The notes under the pieces are model-generated. The model was not told where the DNA came from and did not search any database. It saw nothing but the letters and a program-made list of their open reading frames with translations. This document shows, piece after piece, positions 22,188 to 33,375 of a stretch of DNA of 64,000 bases; positions within the stretch are counted from its first letter, which is position 1; each line of letters begins with the position of its first letter. Position numbers and translations under genes: made by a program. The stretch comes from Symbiodinium kawagutii (Eukaryota; Sar; Dinophyceae; Suessiales; Symbiodiniaceae), in contig VSDK01025485.1 in the NCBI GenBank assembly GCA_009767595.1, forward strand, positions 369,756-433,755, read 5' to 3'.

Positions 22188-23592
22188 GACAGTGGTTGAT
22201 GGTGGCTACTAGTTGTTGAAACTGGCTAGTCATGCTTGAACAAGTTTGCTTGATAGCCTTAATCATGGAAAAGAAAGAGCAACAAAAAGACCAACCACAA
22301 TATGTCTTTGTCCGCAAAAGTCATGGTACCATGGTACCCTGCGTCATCGGTGGTATCGCTCATCAAATGATCCTTGTCCTTTGAAGGATTCTTTTCTGCC
22401 GGAAGGCATTGCTTTGTGAACGAATCCTTGCACCTGTGCCACCCACTGAAAGTGCCATGATGCCTTTGGCCGTGGCTCAAGGTCCCAGCACCTGATAGTT
22501 GCTGATAGTCCTGTTGATCTGTGCTCATAGTGAACAGCCATGGCAAGATTCTGCGCAAAATTCGGTCACTGTGATCCTTGTGTCATGTTCTTTTCGACAC
22601 GTGGTTGTGCCAAAGGGGACCGCTGTGCCTTCTGCCACCATCAGGTTGCACATGCAGCGCACGAGCCAGTGCGCCCAAGGAAGCTGAGACGTTCGAAGAT
22701 GAAAGAGACGATCTTGCTGCAAATCGCGACTGCTGCGGATCAGGAAGAGCTACACAGCAACCTGCAAGAATCGGCTCGCCGTCATCCCTACATGCGGACA
22801 GTCATTGAGCAATACCTCAACAAGACATACCTCGCATCCGACCAGATGCAGTCAGTCTTCAAGTTGTAGTACTTTGTTCAGTGATCTTAGCACCGAGGTT
22901 GTTGACGTCAGCTTAATTCGCGGCACTTGCTGTGGAGTTTCATGAGTTCCACTGTTCCTGCGGGAGCGGCTGCACATGTGACAACTGCAGATGATATGCA
23001 GATGTTTAAATAACATTGCACTTGGGAAAGCATTGTTGACCTAGATGTTTCTACACTGTTGTTACTATTTCAATGATGCACATGTTGCAGCCATCGAACT
23101 TTTTGAGCGTCACAATTGAAAGACCTATCGGCGCAGCTATGGTCTTGGTGACCTCAAATTTCTTGCGAGGGGTTATTTCCCTCAACTGGCTGTATCCATA
23201 GCCATGGGGGTATCCCTCCAATCATCCCAAACTTGTCGGGTTGAATGCAGAAACCATTTCTGCATATCCCCGCTTGTACAAATTCTCACCTGGCCATTGT
23301 AGCTGCAGAAACTTTTAGCCGTTCCTATTCTGAAGTATGAAGAGTGGGAAATCTTGCAGTCCACAGACTCAAAGACCATTAAGGATGTGTGGATGCGGCC
23401 AATGCGCCAGTGACAGCTGCCAGAAACCAGCCGCATGCGCTCTTATGAGTTCACCATCTGCACCATTCACCACGGGCTATCCGTAGTTAAGCATTCATCC
23501 CCAAGGGGCATTGTTTGAAACATCGTTTGCTGATTTTGCTTGATTTTGGTTGGTGGTCTCAAACATTCTGAAAAAACGGGGTATGGTTGGTG
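22188..23592 (+). repeat. zinc-finger unit, copy 2 (1.4 kb direct repeat)
   Basis: The sequence from GACAGTGGTTGATGGTGGCT at 22188 recurs at 23593 with few differences, an offset of 1405 bases (1404 after a one-base difference near 22534/23938). The two copies abut exactly, so this is a tandem duplication. Confidence 0.92.
22540..22869 (+). CDS. small CCCH zinc-finger protein, copy 2
   Basis: A 109-residue protein from the ATG at 22540, the same length as copies 1 and 3. The C-x8-C-x5-C-x3-H residues (14, 23, 29, 33) are unchanged. It differs from copy 3 by one residue near the N-terminus (AKFGHC against ANFGHC). The 5' flank is shared with copy 3 for more than 300 bases, so both may be expressed the same way. 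RNA binding is the usual role of this finger type; the target is unknown. Confidence 0.7.
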   Translation: MARFCAKFGHCDPCVMFFSTRGCAKGDRCAFCHHQVAHAAHEPVRPRKLRRSKMKETILLQIATAADQEELHSNLQESARRHPYMRTVIEQYLNKTYLASDQMQSVFKL

Positions 23593-25000
23593 GACAGTGG
23601 TTGATGGTGGCTACTAGTTGTTGAAACTGGCTAGTCATACTTGAACAAGTTTGCTTGATAGCCTTAATCATGGACAAGAAAGAGCAACAAAAAGACCAAC
23701 CACAATATGTCTTTGTCCGCAAAAGTCATGGTACCATGGTACCCTGCGTCATCGGTGGTATCGCTCATCAAATGATCCTTGTCCTTTGAAGGATTCTTTT
23801 CTGCCGGAAGGCATTGCTTTGTGAACGAATCCTTGCACCTGTGCCACCCACTGAAAGTGCCATGATGCCTTTGGCCGTGGCTCAAGGTCCCAGCACCTGA
23901 TAGTTGCTGATAGTCCTGTTGATCTGTGCTCATAGTGCCAGCCATGGCAAGATTCTGCGCAAATTTCGGTCACTGTGATCCTTGTGTCATGTTCTTTTCG
24001 ACACGTGGTTGTGCCAAAGGGGACCGCTGTGCCTTCTGCCACCATCAGGTTGCACATGCAGCGCACGAGCCAGTGCGCCCAAGGAAGCTGAGACGTTCGA
24101 AGATGAAAGAGACGATCTTGCTGCAAATCGCGACTGCTGCGGATCAGGAAGAGCTACACAGCAACCTGCAAGAATCGGCTCGCCGTCATCCCTACATGCG
24201 GACAGTCATTGAGCAATACCTCAACAAGACATACCTCGCATCCGACCAGATGCAGTCAGTCTTCAAGTTGTAGTACTTTGTTCAGTGATCTTAGCACCGA
24301 GGTTGTTGACGTCAGCTTAATTCGCGGCACTTGCTGTGGAGTTTCATGAGTTCCACTGTTCCTGCGGGAGCGGCTGCACATGTGACAACTGCAGATGATA
24401 TGCAGATGTTTAAATAACATTGCACTTGGGAAAGCATTGTTGACCTAGATGTTTCTACACTGTTGTTACTATTTCAATGATGCACATGTTGCAGCCATCG
24501 AACTTTTTGAGCGTCACAATTGAAAGACCTATCGGCGCAGCTATGGTCTTGGTGACCTCAAATTTCTTGCGAGGGGTTATTTCCCTCAACTGGCTGTATC
24601 CATAGCCATGGGGGTATCCCTCCAATCATCCCAAACTTGTCGGGTTGAATGCAGAAACCATTTCTGCATATCCCCGCTTGTACAAATTCTCACCTGGCAA
24701 TTATAGCTGCAGAAACTTTTAGCCGTTCCTATTCTGAAGTATGAAGAGTGGGAAATCTTGCAGTCCACAGACTCAAGGACCATGAAGGACGCGTGGATGC
24801 GGCCAATGCGCCAGTGACAGCTGCCAGAAACCAGCCCCATGCGCTCTGATGAGTTCACCATCTGCACCATTCACCACTGGCTATCCGTAGTTGAGCATTC
24901 ATCCCCAAGAAGCATTGTTTGAAAATGTTTGAAACATCATTTATCATTTGCTTGATTTTGGTTGGTGGTTTCAAACTGTTTAAAAGAAAACATATGTTTG
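23593..25000 (+). repeat. zinc-finger unit, copy 3 (1.4 kb direct repeat)
   Basis: The second tandem copy. Similarity to copy 2 fades after the words AGCATTCATCCCCAAGAAGC and GGTTGGTGGTTTCAAACTG near 24970-25000. Confidence 0.88.
23944..24273 (+). CDS. small CCCH zinc-finger protein, copy 3
   Basis: The ATG at 23944 gives the same 109-residue length as the other copies. The frame is open 18 bases further upstream here, but that extension is absent from copies 1 and 2, so the common ATG is preferred. Finger residues Cys14, Cys23, Cys29 and His33 are intact. The near-identity to copy 2 points to recent duplication or gene conversion, or to an assembly artefact. Confidence 0.7.
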   Translation: MARFCANFGHCDPCVMFFSTRGCAKGDRCAFCHHQVAHAAHEPVRPRKLRRSKMKETILLQIATAADQEELHSNLQESARRHPYMRTVIEQYLNKTYLASDQMQSVFKL

Positions 25001-25131
25001 GGAACGGTTGGTTGATTAGCCAATGTGTTTCATAGGGTCAAAATCACATACCAGATAGGTGATGCCATTAGATCATGGGTCAACCAATGATTCAACGATC
25101 AATCAGCAACTTCCCACAACTCACTACTTGG

Positions 25132-25217
25132 TGGTTTGAAACTGTTTTCCCTAGTATTTACAAATGGTTGGTTGGTTGACAAGCATATTTTTCTCAGGGG
25201 TGGAAACCACCAACCAG
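25132..25217 (+). repeat. family C element at a predicted intron
   Basis: Starts CTTGGTGGTTTGAAACTG, ends GGAAACCACCAACCAG. The terminal AG is the acceptor of the next exon candidate. Confidence 0.75.
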
Positions 25218-25268
25218 CTTACAGCAACTCAGGTTTTTGTGGAAATGTTCACTCCCACAATGGATTCC
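25218..25268 (+). CDS. exon candidate, 17 codons, directly behind a family C element
   Basis: LTATQVFVEMFTPTMDS in phase 0 between the terminal AG of a C element and the donor GTAGGG. Short but clean at both ends. Confidence 0.4.
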
Positions 25269-25933
25269 GTAGGGCCGTTGCAGTCATAGATCCTTAAATG
25301 GATCACCTGGGTCTGTTTGTAGAGCTTTACTCTTGCACTCTGGTGAACTAATCTTGAACGAACCTGGCAATGAAAAGTCCACCATGGAAATAGCTGATTT
25401 GCCCAGGGTTTCCCTTCCAACATGGTGATTTTCTATTGCCAAGTTTCCAGAGGATACCCACATTCACCCGAAATTGCGGTACATGACTCTGCAAAGCAAG
25501 TGCTTGGCACCTGTTCTCCTGGCAGAGTTGGTGGATTTCTCTTGTCCTAATCATCTAGCCATTAGCTAGTATACGATGACATACCTACCAGTAACAATGA
25601 GATATCTACTGGTAGATATGTCATTGTTGCTATTCACAGGAGAGTATACAATGACATATCTACCAGTCTTAGCCATTAGCAGCAATGATCACGGTAAGCA
25701 TCCGGAACCATTTCCAGCACTTGACAAGAGAGATACTAGGACCCGAAAACAACAACTTGAGGGAACACTCGTCACAAGAAACACCGAGTGGGTACTGTAA
25801 TAGTAGGTATTAAGCATCATTTGTGTAGTAAACGCGTCACGCTCAAGAGAGAGCATGCCCATTCCTGGGGTACTAACCATGAAAGTGCACAGGGACATAT
25901 GGCTGGTGAATTCAGTGAGGATGCGCTGGGCGA

Positions 25934-26004
25934 GTGGTTTTCGGGAACCTGAGCATTGAGGTTGGGATGTTCACAATGCAACAAATGATCGTCCCAGTAT
26001 CTAT

Positions 26005-26043
<39 letters not shown>

Positions 26044-26317
26044 GGAGGATGAGGCTGAGGATGAGGATGAGGATGAGGATGAGGATGAGGATGAGGACGA
26101 GGATGATGAGGACGAGGATGATGAGGATGAGGATGATGAGGATGAGGATGAGGAGGATGAGGATGAGGAGGATGAGGATGAGGATGAGGATGAGGATGAG
26201 GATGAGGATGAGGATGAGGAGGAGGAGGAGGATGAGGATGAGGATGATGAGGATGATGAGGATGAGGAGGAGGAGGGATGGTTATTTGTAGGAGCCGGCA
26301 AAAACCAACAGACGTAG
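25934..26317 (+). CDS. acidic low-complexity ORF (poly Asp/Glu)
   Basis: A plus-strand frame starts with a GTG and reads FGNLSIEVGMFTMQQMIVPV, then about 90 Asp/Glu residues encoded by GAT, GAG and GAC, then GWLFVGAGKNQQT. It could be a real exon with an acidic tract, or only a GATGAG microsatellite open by composition. The Ser- and His-rich minus-strand frames over the same bases are shadows. Confidence 0.35.
26008..26277. repeat. (GAT)n / (GATGAG)n microsatellite
   Basis: About 270 bases of GAT, GAG and GAC triplets: pure GAT for about 36 bases, then mostly GATGAG. Confidence 0.95.
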
Positions 26318-26549
26318 GGAATATGTTATTTTGATAAAGGTTAATGATTTGGATCGTTGCGCACCAGTGACAATGACCAACAAACGATGGGATAGCAGTG
26401 ATGATGATGGTCATGATGTTGGTGGTTTTCTGGATATGGATAGATGACGATGGAGCCAATGATGCTAAGAGTATGATTCCGATTGCGTCATTCTGTACGA
26501 TCATTCAATTGGTATCTCCATCGCTGGTGGTTCCTCCAAATGTGTTTAG

Positions 26550-26730
26550 ATGCTCCCGCCATGCATGTACTTTTTTGGTACCTGGAAGGAATGGTTTGCT
26601 CTCCAGTTCATCTCACTTTACCTCAGACAAGTACCCAACATGCTTTCGGCATCCCGCTCATGGCTGATCCATGTGAACTACGAACGTGTGACAGTCTAAC
26701 CGAGAAGATGCAGGATCATGAGCGTAGTAG
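26550..26730 (+). CDS. exon candidate, about 59 codons
   Basis: The exon lies between TGTGTTTAG and the donor GTGAACC. The frame reads APAMHVLFWYLEGMVCSPVH, LTLPQTSTQHAFGIPLMADP and CELRTCDSLTEKMQDHERS. The composition is convincing for protein. No domain is recognised. Confidence 0.5.
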
Positions 26731-26830
26731 GTGAACCTCCCCAAGCCGATGTGCTCCTGAACAAGAAGGCCTTAAGGCGTTGATAGTGATCATCAAACAT
26801 GCATTGGCTCCCTTGGTGCCCTCTTCTCAG

Positions 26831-26986
26831 AATCCACGCGGTATTACAACATGAAGCGCCCAGAACAGCTGTTGGCTATGTCTCATACCTCCCCATCTCG
26901 CGGGGGTGGAAATCCTGGGTTCCAAAGAAGGATCAGTTGAGTACGGACAGCACCACTTTCCCAAGTTTGAAATGGCAACCATTTGG
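26831..26986 (+). CDS. exon candidate ending at a family A element
   Basis: After CTTCTCAG the frame reads IHAVLQHEAPRTAVGYVSYL then PISRGWKSWVPKKDQLSTDS. It ends in TTTGG directly before GTGTTTCTCAAAATAGGGGA, the left end of a family A copy. It finishes in phase 2. Good coding composition; family unknown. Confidence 0.55.
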
Positions 26987-27076
26987 GTGTTTCTCAAAAT
27001 AGGGGACCCCTCAAATCATCCATTAATAGGCATTTATGGTAGTTAACCACCATTTGTTGGATGCAAAATTGGCTCA

Positions 27077-27263
27077 GTCTCAACAGAAAAAGAAAGCTGC
27101 ACCGGATCAGCCGGGTTTTGACCGCCGCGCCCTTAGCAAGGTTTGGGGGGGGGGGGCGGCTGAAGCGGATGAGATTTCCAGCTATTCTGGTGTTGACCGT
27201 TGGTGGCTAGATGATGGAACTTGGTTCCAGGATTTTCCACAGTCAAATGGGGTGGAAAACTGA
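27077..27263 (+). CDS. exon candidate, C-terminal, with a G12 run
   Basis: It follows TTGGCTCAG. Two frames are open. One (SQQKKKAAPDQPGFDRRALS ... WWLDDGTWFQDFPQS) ends at the TGA at 27261. The other (LNRKRKLHRISRVLTAAPLA ... MRFPAILVLTVGG) continues the phase of the 26831-26986 exon and ends at a TAG. A run of 12 G at about 27147 sits in the middle, so a length error there would switch frames. Confidence 0.4.
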
Positions 27264-27772
27264 CTGTTTGAGATGCTTACGATGTTGCTACTTATTTGCA
27301 CGAAGGGCACAGAGTTTTTCACCGAAGTTTGTGATTACATATTCTAGGTCTCTGTTATTGGCTAAATGTAGGTCCCCGGGCTCCATGTGCAACATGCCAC
27401 CATGCAAATGAGGAAAAAAATCCGAAACATCACTAGAAGCAAGACCTCTGTGTTCGCTTAATAAGAGTGTTGTTCACCCTGGGCCCTGTTCACATGGGAT
27501 AGCACAAAGAAACGCTAGGGCAGTGACTGGGAAGATCATCAATCAGAAAGTCTTGTCTTGTTAGTTAAACATGATTAAATAGCATGCTCCGCTTTGCTAG
27601 CATCATCGATCATTGTTGACCACAATCAACCATCAATTCTCCCATTACAGCATCAATCATCAATTCTCCAATGATATCATTCATTATCAATTTTCCAATG
27701 ATTAACCATGATGAAGCATCAGTACTTGATTGATTACTGGTAAAAATGGTCGAAATCTTCATCACCGCGCAG

Positions 27773-27820
27773 GTCTCCGGATGTGGAGGAGGTCGGAGGT
27801 TTTTTGCATCAGGGCGAAGG
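27773..27820 (+). CDS. exon candidate, 16 codons
   Basis: C/A-type DNA (CATCAATCATCAATTCTCCA) ends in ACCGCGCAG; the frame VSGCGGGRRFFASGRR follows in phase 0 at both ends, then the donor GTCACAAG and T/G-type DNA. Confidence 0.4.
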
Positions 27821-28150
27821 GTCACAAGTTGAACTGGCATTCAGTTTCAAGAGGATACCTAGGGATGGGTTATGGTATGTTATGATTGGAAGACGCTATA
27901 GCAGCTGATCACGATTGTGAAACATGGCTAATTCTGGCTTATAGTGGCTAATGACAATGGTCAATAACATTGAATAACAAAGTGATGGTTTGTGATAGGC
28001 GAGCTGGGTCAAGTATACCCAAAACTGGTTAGTAGTTCACATCCCTCGACCAGTTCGGTCATTTATGGAAGGGAGCCTTTCTGCCAAGTGAAAAAGGTCA
28101 TTTATGGGATGTGAACAGCCAGGGGTACCAAGGGCCTTTGACCCACAGGC

Positions 28151-28261
28151 ATATGAGTGTTTCTCAAAACAGAGGTACTAACCAAATCATCGTTTTTATG
28201 AACTACTTATAGTAATAAAGCAAGCATTTGAGGGGCCCCCTATGTTGAGAAACCAACATAT
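28151..28261 (+). repeat. family A element
   Basis: ATATGAGTGTTTCTCAAAAC to CCCTATGTTGAGAAACCAAC then ATA. A partial family B right end (GGGTACCAAGGGCCTTTGAC) lies directly before it. Confidence 0.85.
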
Positions 28262-28599
28262 AAGTCAAGTATCTCATGCAGATTCGTTGAAAAACCAATA
28301 GGGTTGCAGCCTATCCCTCCTACTTTACAGGCTGCGCGCCACCATGGACCATGGACCTGGCTTGCAGCACAAGAAAGCTAGGAATTGACCATGCGTGCTG
28401 AACGGCGAAGGATTCAACAATAAATGGTGATTAATGATGGTTATATCCCAACCGTTCATCAACGGTTATTGATCATTGTTCAAGTTGGTGGTGATCAATG
28501 ATGGCTGGTCAATTCCAGTTGCTGGCGATCAATGATGGCGCTATAATCCTTTGTGAAGGTGATCATTAACCATGGTTGGTGGTGATCAGTGATGGCTAA

Positions 28600-29060
28600 C
28601 GATCTCGTGGTTGCTGGATGGGGCCATAACCAACTTGTTTACGGAGTCGGGACCTGGCAACTTAAGGAATTCCCTTCCCGGCAACCGATCTACTGAGGTT
28701 ATCCAATGTTCAATGATGGGTCAAGCCACTGACCAAATGGCTAGATCAAGATTGCTGAACTTCAGGTTCAAGCATGATGCTATGATTGTTCATTCTTGTT
28801 CGCGTATGATGATTTTCAACTACGATGCTACTATTCCGCTTTTTCAACTATGATGCTTGGTTCTAAACCACACTTTTCACCAAACAATCAACTAGTTCAA
28901 GTACATTACTGGTACCTTTGTGCCATGATTAATTTTCAAGAAATCAGATTCAAAGTACCTTCCTGGCCTTATAGGTTTGGTGGCTTTGATTTGATTGCAT
29001 TATGGCCTTACGGTTTTATGATAAGACATGTTATGGTTATGCGTGTGAATTTACAGATGC
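28600..29060. other. no firm gene; weak plus-strand frame
   Basis: A frame at 28611-28750 (LDGAITNLFTESGPGNLRNS) is mildly coding-like but has no clear splice sites. Confidence 0.25.
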
Positions 29061-29159
29061 ATGTATAGTGCACTAATCATACATTGCAGACGATGTTGCA
29101 AATGATACTGCATGATATAACATTGTATAACGTGATACAAGTTATGTTTATGATATAGA

Positions 29160-29870
29160 ATGGGCTACCGCCCAGGTGCCGCCGACCCCCTTCTATAGAG
29201 CTGGTGTGAGCAAGTCTGAACTCGCTATATAACAGCTGGTGCCAGCTCCGTGACTTGGCTTGGAAAGCCTTTGCTCCCATCTCTGCCACAGCAAGCCCGC
29301 AAAAGGGGGTGGGCGGCACCCGGGCGTTAGCCAATTCCATAATACTTGCCGGGGACCGATTCATGAACGCCGACAACACCATTGCAAGCGCTTGCTCCTG
29401 GCCATTGCTGCGGCCAACTCCTGCCGGGGAACATTTCAAGCCGGCCAAACGGAAATCTTGAACGCCGTAAAATCACCATAAAATCACCATTGGATCACCA
29501 TTGGAGGCTTCGCCGTGGCCAGTGCCATGGCGTAGACTTGCCGGGGACGGATTCATGAATGCTGACAACACCATTGCAAGCGCTTGCACCTGGCCATTGC
29601 AGCGGCCAACACCAGACGGATTCGCTGAACCCCCTATATATAATAACAGCTGGTGTTGGATTGCTGGTGGACTTCCCTTTGCCATGGCGTTGGCCTGCTG
29701 TGGCGTTGCTTTGGTGTTGGCCTGCTGCCGCGCCGTTGCCATGGTGTTTGCCTCCGGGCCAAAGCCAGGGTGGAATGTTCACGCCTACAGCGATCCCAGG
29801 CGCCGCCCCTACCATGGCCTTGGCAAGGCAGGGGTCGGCGGATATTGCTATAAACTCTAGACACATCAGT
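29160..29870. repeat. GC-rich direct duplication, about 193 bp spacing
   Basis: GATTCATGAACGCCGACAAC near 29358 recurs as GATTCATGAATGCTGACAAC near 29551, with about 70 flanking bases alike. TATATAACAGCTGGTG-type words also recur. Frames are open on both strands (plus: SACTWPLQRPTPDGFAEPPI). It may be a GC-rich interspersed repeat or a duplicated exon. Confidence 0.6.
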
Positions 29871-29879
29871 TCATAGTCG

Positions 29880-30470
29880 GTTCATGTGAATTCATGAATT
29901 CCGAGTTCATTCTTGACCGGTATAGGTCTAACGTGTTTCGACATTCGCGATGTGTATTTCCATGACTATTGCCCATACTGCCATGACTATCATTATTGGT
30001 CATTATCATAGACCATGATCGTTGTTATAGACCATTGCCATCACTTGCTGCTAGCGGGCTCCTTGTTCATCTATATTTCGCAACTGTATTGATATGGTCA
30101 TTACCTTGCTGGGTAGCACTGGCATTAAAATATTAGAACCCAGTTGTAATATTTTCATTTAACAATAATGTAGACCATCAATGTTCTTTGCTAGTTGTTT
30201 TAGAACCAAGTTGTAAGATTCTCATTTAACATTAATATTCAAACAATAGCTGATAATATAGGACCAATTTGTTATATTGTTTTCGAGGTATATTTAGTCA
30301 TTAAAACAACCAGAGGTCCATAATTAATGTTGATGATATATGGTCATAATGTTTATCAATAGGTCTTCTTTTAAGTGTTGGTTACTTGTAATGACCATTA
30401 GATTGGTCAATACAATATTAATGATAATACTTGATAATGTATCTCTTCTAATGGTCCTTATGTTCTTTTA
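29880..30470. other. no gene seen
   Basis: AT-rich intronic-looking DNA with words such as TAGAACCAAGTTGTAAGATT repeated loosely. Confidence 0.4.
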
Positions 30471-30474
30471 AAAG

Positions 30475-30576
30475 TCACCAATTACGGGAGGACCGGCCAG
30501 CGCCACCAGGGCCGCGCTGGCCGCGGTCTTGCTGCCTTTCCAGTGCCGCACTCGACCGCGTTTGCGAGATGGAGGG
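30475..30576 (+). CDS. exon candidate ending at a family A element
   Basis: A GC-rich island between TTTTAAAAG and GTTTCCAAAAAACTGGG, the decayed left end of a family A copy. One frame reads PITGGPASATRAALAAVLLP then FQCRTRPRLRDG, Ala/Arg-rich. The minus strand is also open. Confidence 0.4.
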
Positions 30577-31086
30577 GTTTCCAAAAAACTGGGGGACTTA
30601 AAATCATCCATTGATCATTTAAATTCATTTGAAACAAGCTACAATTACAGTAGGATATATTTGGGAAGATTGAGGGTCCCTTCGTTTGAGAAACACCCAT
30701 GTGGTGAAGAAAATGAGGAGAAATGCCCAAAATTGCATGAAATTGGGCCACAACCAATAAGCCAAAAAATTGCTATTGAAACAAATCTCCCAAGATCCAC
30801 AGCTGTGGACCAGCAGAGCTCGTGCTTACAATCAAATCTGGGTCACTGCTTCATTGAAGGGGTGTACGGATCGTGAAATATGGGAAACACAAAGCAGACA
30901 TGCGATTGTTGCATTAGCGTTGTGACACAACCATGCAACAAGTGTGTTGGTCAACGCATAGAAAAATATGACAACAAAAACATGGTGGTGTATGGGAGAT
31001 ACATAAACAACCCACCACTGGCTGGCTAGTGTGGCTTAGCATCCTTAGGACGATGACAGGACGATTGCCGTTATTTTTCTGGCTAG

Positions 31087-31172
31087 AGGTTTTGGGGCCA
31101 AGAGCCAGGTGTTTTTGGGTAACATCTTGCTACCATCCTCGCATGATGCGGTGGCACGTTTGGACTTTGGGG
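31087..31172 (+). CDS. exon candidate, 28 codons
   Basis: Between TTTCTGGCTAG and the donor GTACGC. The frame reads VLGPRARCFWVTSCYHPRMM then RWHVWTLG. Directly behind the donor is a (GAT)n tract, the T/G-type flank expected after an exon. Confidence 0.45.
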
Positions 31173-31182
31173 GTACGCCATT

Positions 31183-31184
31183 GT

Positions 31185-31225
<41 letters not shown>

Positions 31226-31234
31226 GATGATGAT

Positions 31235-31322
<88 letters not shown>
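31183..31322. repeat. (GAT)n microsatellite
   Basis: About 140 bases of GAT with two short interruptions. An acidic frame (DCEEDIDADGDD) resumes after a stop and leads to YIGEKRENTPRSIRQGRVLG at about 31410-31470, which may be a further exon. Confidence 0.95.
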
Positions 31323-31323
<1 letters not shown>

Positions 31324-31879
31324 AAGAAGATTGTGAAGAAGACATAGATGCTGATGGTGACGATGATGACGATGATGATGATCAGGGTGGTGGGGATTTT
31401 TCTGACTATATTGGGGAGAAAAGGGAGAACACACCGCGAAGCATCAGACAGGGCCGAGTGTTGGGGTTTTTGAAACCAACCATTGGGGTGGCGATGAAAA
31501 TCAGACGATGCCACGCAAAAGATGACTGATTCGCATGGGGGAATCGATGGCTTGACTGTTGCCACTCACGATTCACGGTGCTAAAGATCGCCCTTCACTA
31601 GACCGTCAAGGCCTTCCAGGAAACAAACTAGGCTGTTTCTGACGGTTCAAGGCCAGAGCCAGGTGTGAAGGTACAAAACCACGGAGGGTGCACCTGAAAT
31701 AGCAGACCTTTCACCATGCCGAAAGCTGATGGGAGACCCAGTATTCCAAAGTATTCCAATGTCATTGTCGCAGCTCTTGAGAAACCTAGAACGCGGATCC
31801 TTGCGGGGACAACTTCCGTGTTTAAAATCTTGTTTGTTTAGGTGTGCTGATCCAGCATAGGGTTGCTTGGTAGGTTGGA

Positions 31880-31990
31880 TAGCTGGTTGCTGGTTTTGAA
31901 CATTTTTGATTTACCCTAGTTATCATTGCCAAATGGTAGGTAGGTTGACTCCTATTTTTCATGACGGGGCAGTTCAACCACCAACCAGAC
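31880..31990 (+). repeat. family C element
   Basis: CTGGTTGCTGGTTTTGAACA to GGCAGTTCAACCACCAACCA with the final G. Confidence 0.8.
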
Positions 31991-32258
31991 AACTGATCCC
32001 TTGCTGCAAAACCTGGCTGCAGGTCGTGGTCGCTCCATACAGATGAGGTGGAGCACATGCACTCTGGGAAGCTGAAAGATGCTGGACGCTGGTTACTCAC
32101 TGGGCTCATGGGAAGTCAGGTCGTTTGTGAGGCAGCCAAGGCATGGTTCATGATGAACGATGACCAATGATGGTTCATAAGCTGTTTGATGAGCTGATTA
32201 AGAAGCTGGTGCGTAATTTTGCTTCTATCATGGTGCTCGGTGCCTGGGGGGTTACGAG

Positions 32259-32324
32259 GTGAAGCTGATGGGGGGGGTTCAGGGGGCATCGCCACTGGCC
32301 ATGGAGCCAGCGCTGGTTCATCAG
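32259..32324 (+). CDS. exon candidate, 22 codons
   Basis: Between GGGTTACGAG and a consensus-like donor GTCAGT. Phase 0 at both ends, reading VKLMGGVQGASPLAMEPALV then HQ. Strong local signals; protein unrecognised. Confidence 0.55.
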
Positions 32325-32600
32325 GTCAGTACCATCCTATTTCATCTGGTTATATGTGCAAACCATGGCAAGTGGTTCTTGACCATGGGAATTGTTTGCC
32401 CAGATTGTCTCACAGAAATGGTGGTTGCATTCGCCATGTTTACTAAACATGAACCATGACATCACTGATTCTCACTCATGAAGCACGGCGAACGGCATGA
32501 CCGAACTGTTGTTTAGTTGGTGGACTTTTAACGCTTGTCCACTCACTATTTTCTCGAACGAGCAATCTTGAGGGATGGCTGGTTGATTTTTTTCACAGAG

Positions 32601-32721
32601 GTTGAAATGACCAAGGAGTTATTCATGACCGTCATCAACTGCCACATGCGGCTCCGAATGCAACAGTTCAACTTCATCCTTGGCTCCCCAAACAGTATCT
32701 TGTGGCAAAGCTACGCCCATG
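32601..32721 (+). CDS. exon candidate, 40 codons
   Basis: After a pyrimidine tract (GATTTTTTTCACAGAG) the frame reads VEMTKELFMTVINCHMRLRM then QQFNFILGSPNSILWQSYAH and ends before GTCAGACC. The acceptor could be two bases earlier. Good coding composition. Confidence 0.6.
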
Positions 32722-32944
32722 GTCAGACCAACTCTTCGACACAGGCAAAACTGATGGTTATTCAAGGCTAGGTTGACTATAAAATCGGTTAAGTAGGGTG
32801 GTTTCATGATGAACACTGATTAGTAGATGCTTGAGAAATTTGATCTTGGCTGTCCATCACCATCAGATGGTCACCAACACATCATCATGTACTGCTGGTG
32901 ATCAGCACTTGTGAATCATCGTGACAAAATCAGTGCCAACGTAA

Positions 32945-33047
32945 ACTGGTTGGTGGTTTTAAACATTTTTTATTTTCACTAGCAACTATAAACAAATGGT
33001 TGGTTGACTAATATGTTTCATGACAGGGTGGTTCAACCACCAACCAG
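32945..33047 (+). repeat. family C element used as an intron
   Basis: CTGGTTGGTGGTTTTAAACA to GGTTCAACCACCAACCAG. Its last AG is the acceptor of the strongly coding exon at 33048. The upstream donor may be its own GTTGGTGG or GTAAAC at 32941. Confidence 0.85.
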
Positions 33048-33250
33048 AAAATGTGATGGTCATCCACTTGCTCACCGGGATTGTAATCACTGGAGATCAC
33101 CTCACTGATCTGTTCACCAATGGTTTACTTGTTGCTGACGAAATTCCTGACAGCCAATGTGATGAGTGGAGTGAGCATTTCATCTCATTCCATGTTAGCC
33201 AAACCAAATGGCTTCTTTACCTACAAGACTGTGTCATTTCATGGATCAAG
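33048..33250 (+). CDS. exon candidate, 67 codons, unrecognised protein
   Basis: It begins at the AG of a family C element and ends before the good donor GTTAGTAAAG. The frame reads NVMVIHLLTGIVITGDHLTD, LFTNGLLVADEIPDSQCDEW and SEHFISFHVSQTKWLLYLQD. It ends in phase 0, matching the next exon at 33376. One of the clearest exons in the window. The protein family is not recognised; hydrophobic and acidic segments alternate. Confidence 0.7.
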
Positions 33251-33375
33251 GTTAGTAAAGATACCATCAGTGGAGTAGCTGGCTATTTTCTTACATTTGT
33301 ATTGGCTAGTATAATCCATCGTGATTTTTAGATGTCACACTTCGAATTCTTTACTGTCATCATCACCCACTTCAG

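Noticed and set aside
25912-26504. Long poly-Ser and His/Pro-rich minus-strand reading frames
   Set aside because: They are the other frames of the GATGAG microsatellite and have no independent support.
27060-27080. AAAATTGGCTCAG as a possible dinoflagellate spliced-leader relic
   Set aside because: It matches only part of the conserved leader and is better explained as the acceptor of the following exon.
29160-29870. A pair of genes on the minus strand
   Set aside because: Open frames exist on both strands because the segment is GC-rich and internally duplicated. Neither shows splice sites or a recognisable domain.
31045-31565. Long minus-strand frames rich in Ile/His/Ser
   Set aside because: Produced by the (GAT)n tract. 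The flanking parts are poorer than the plus-strand exon readings.
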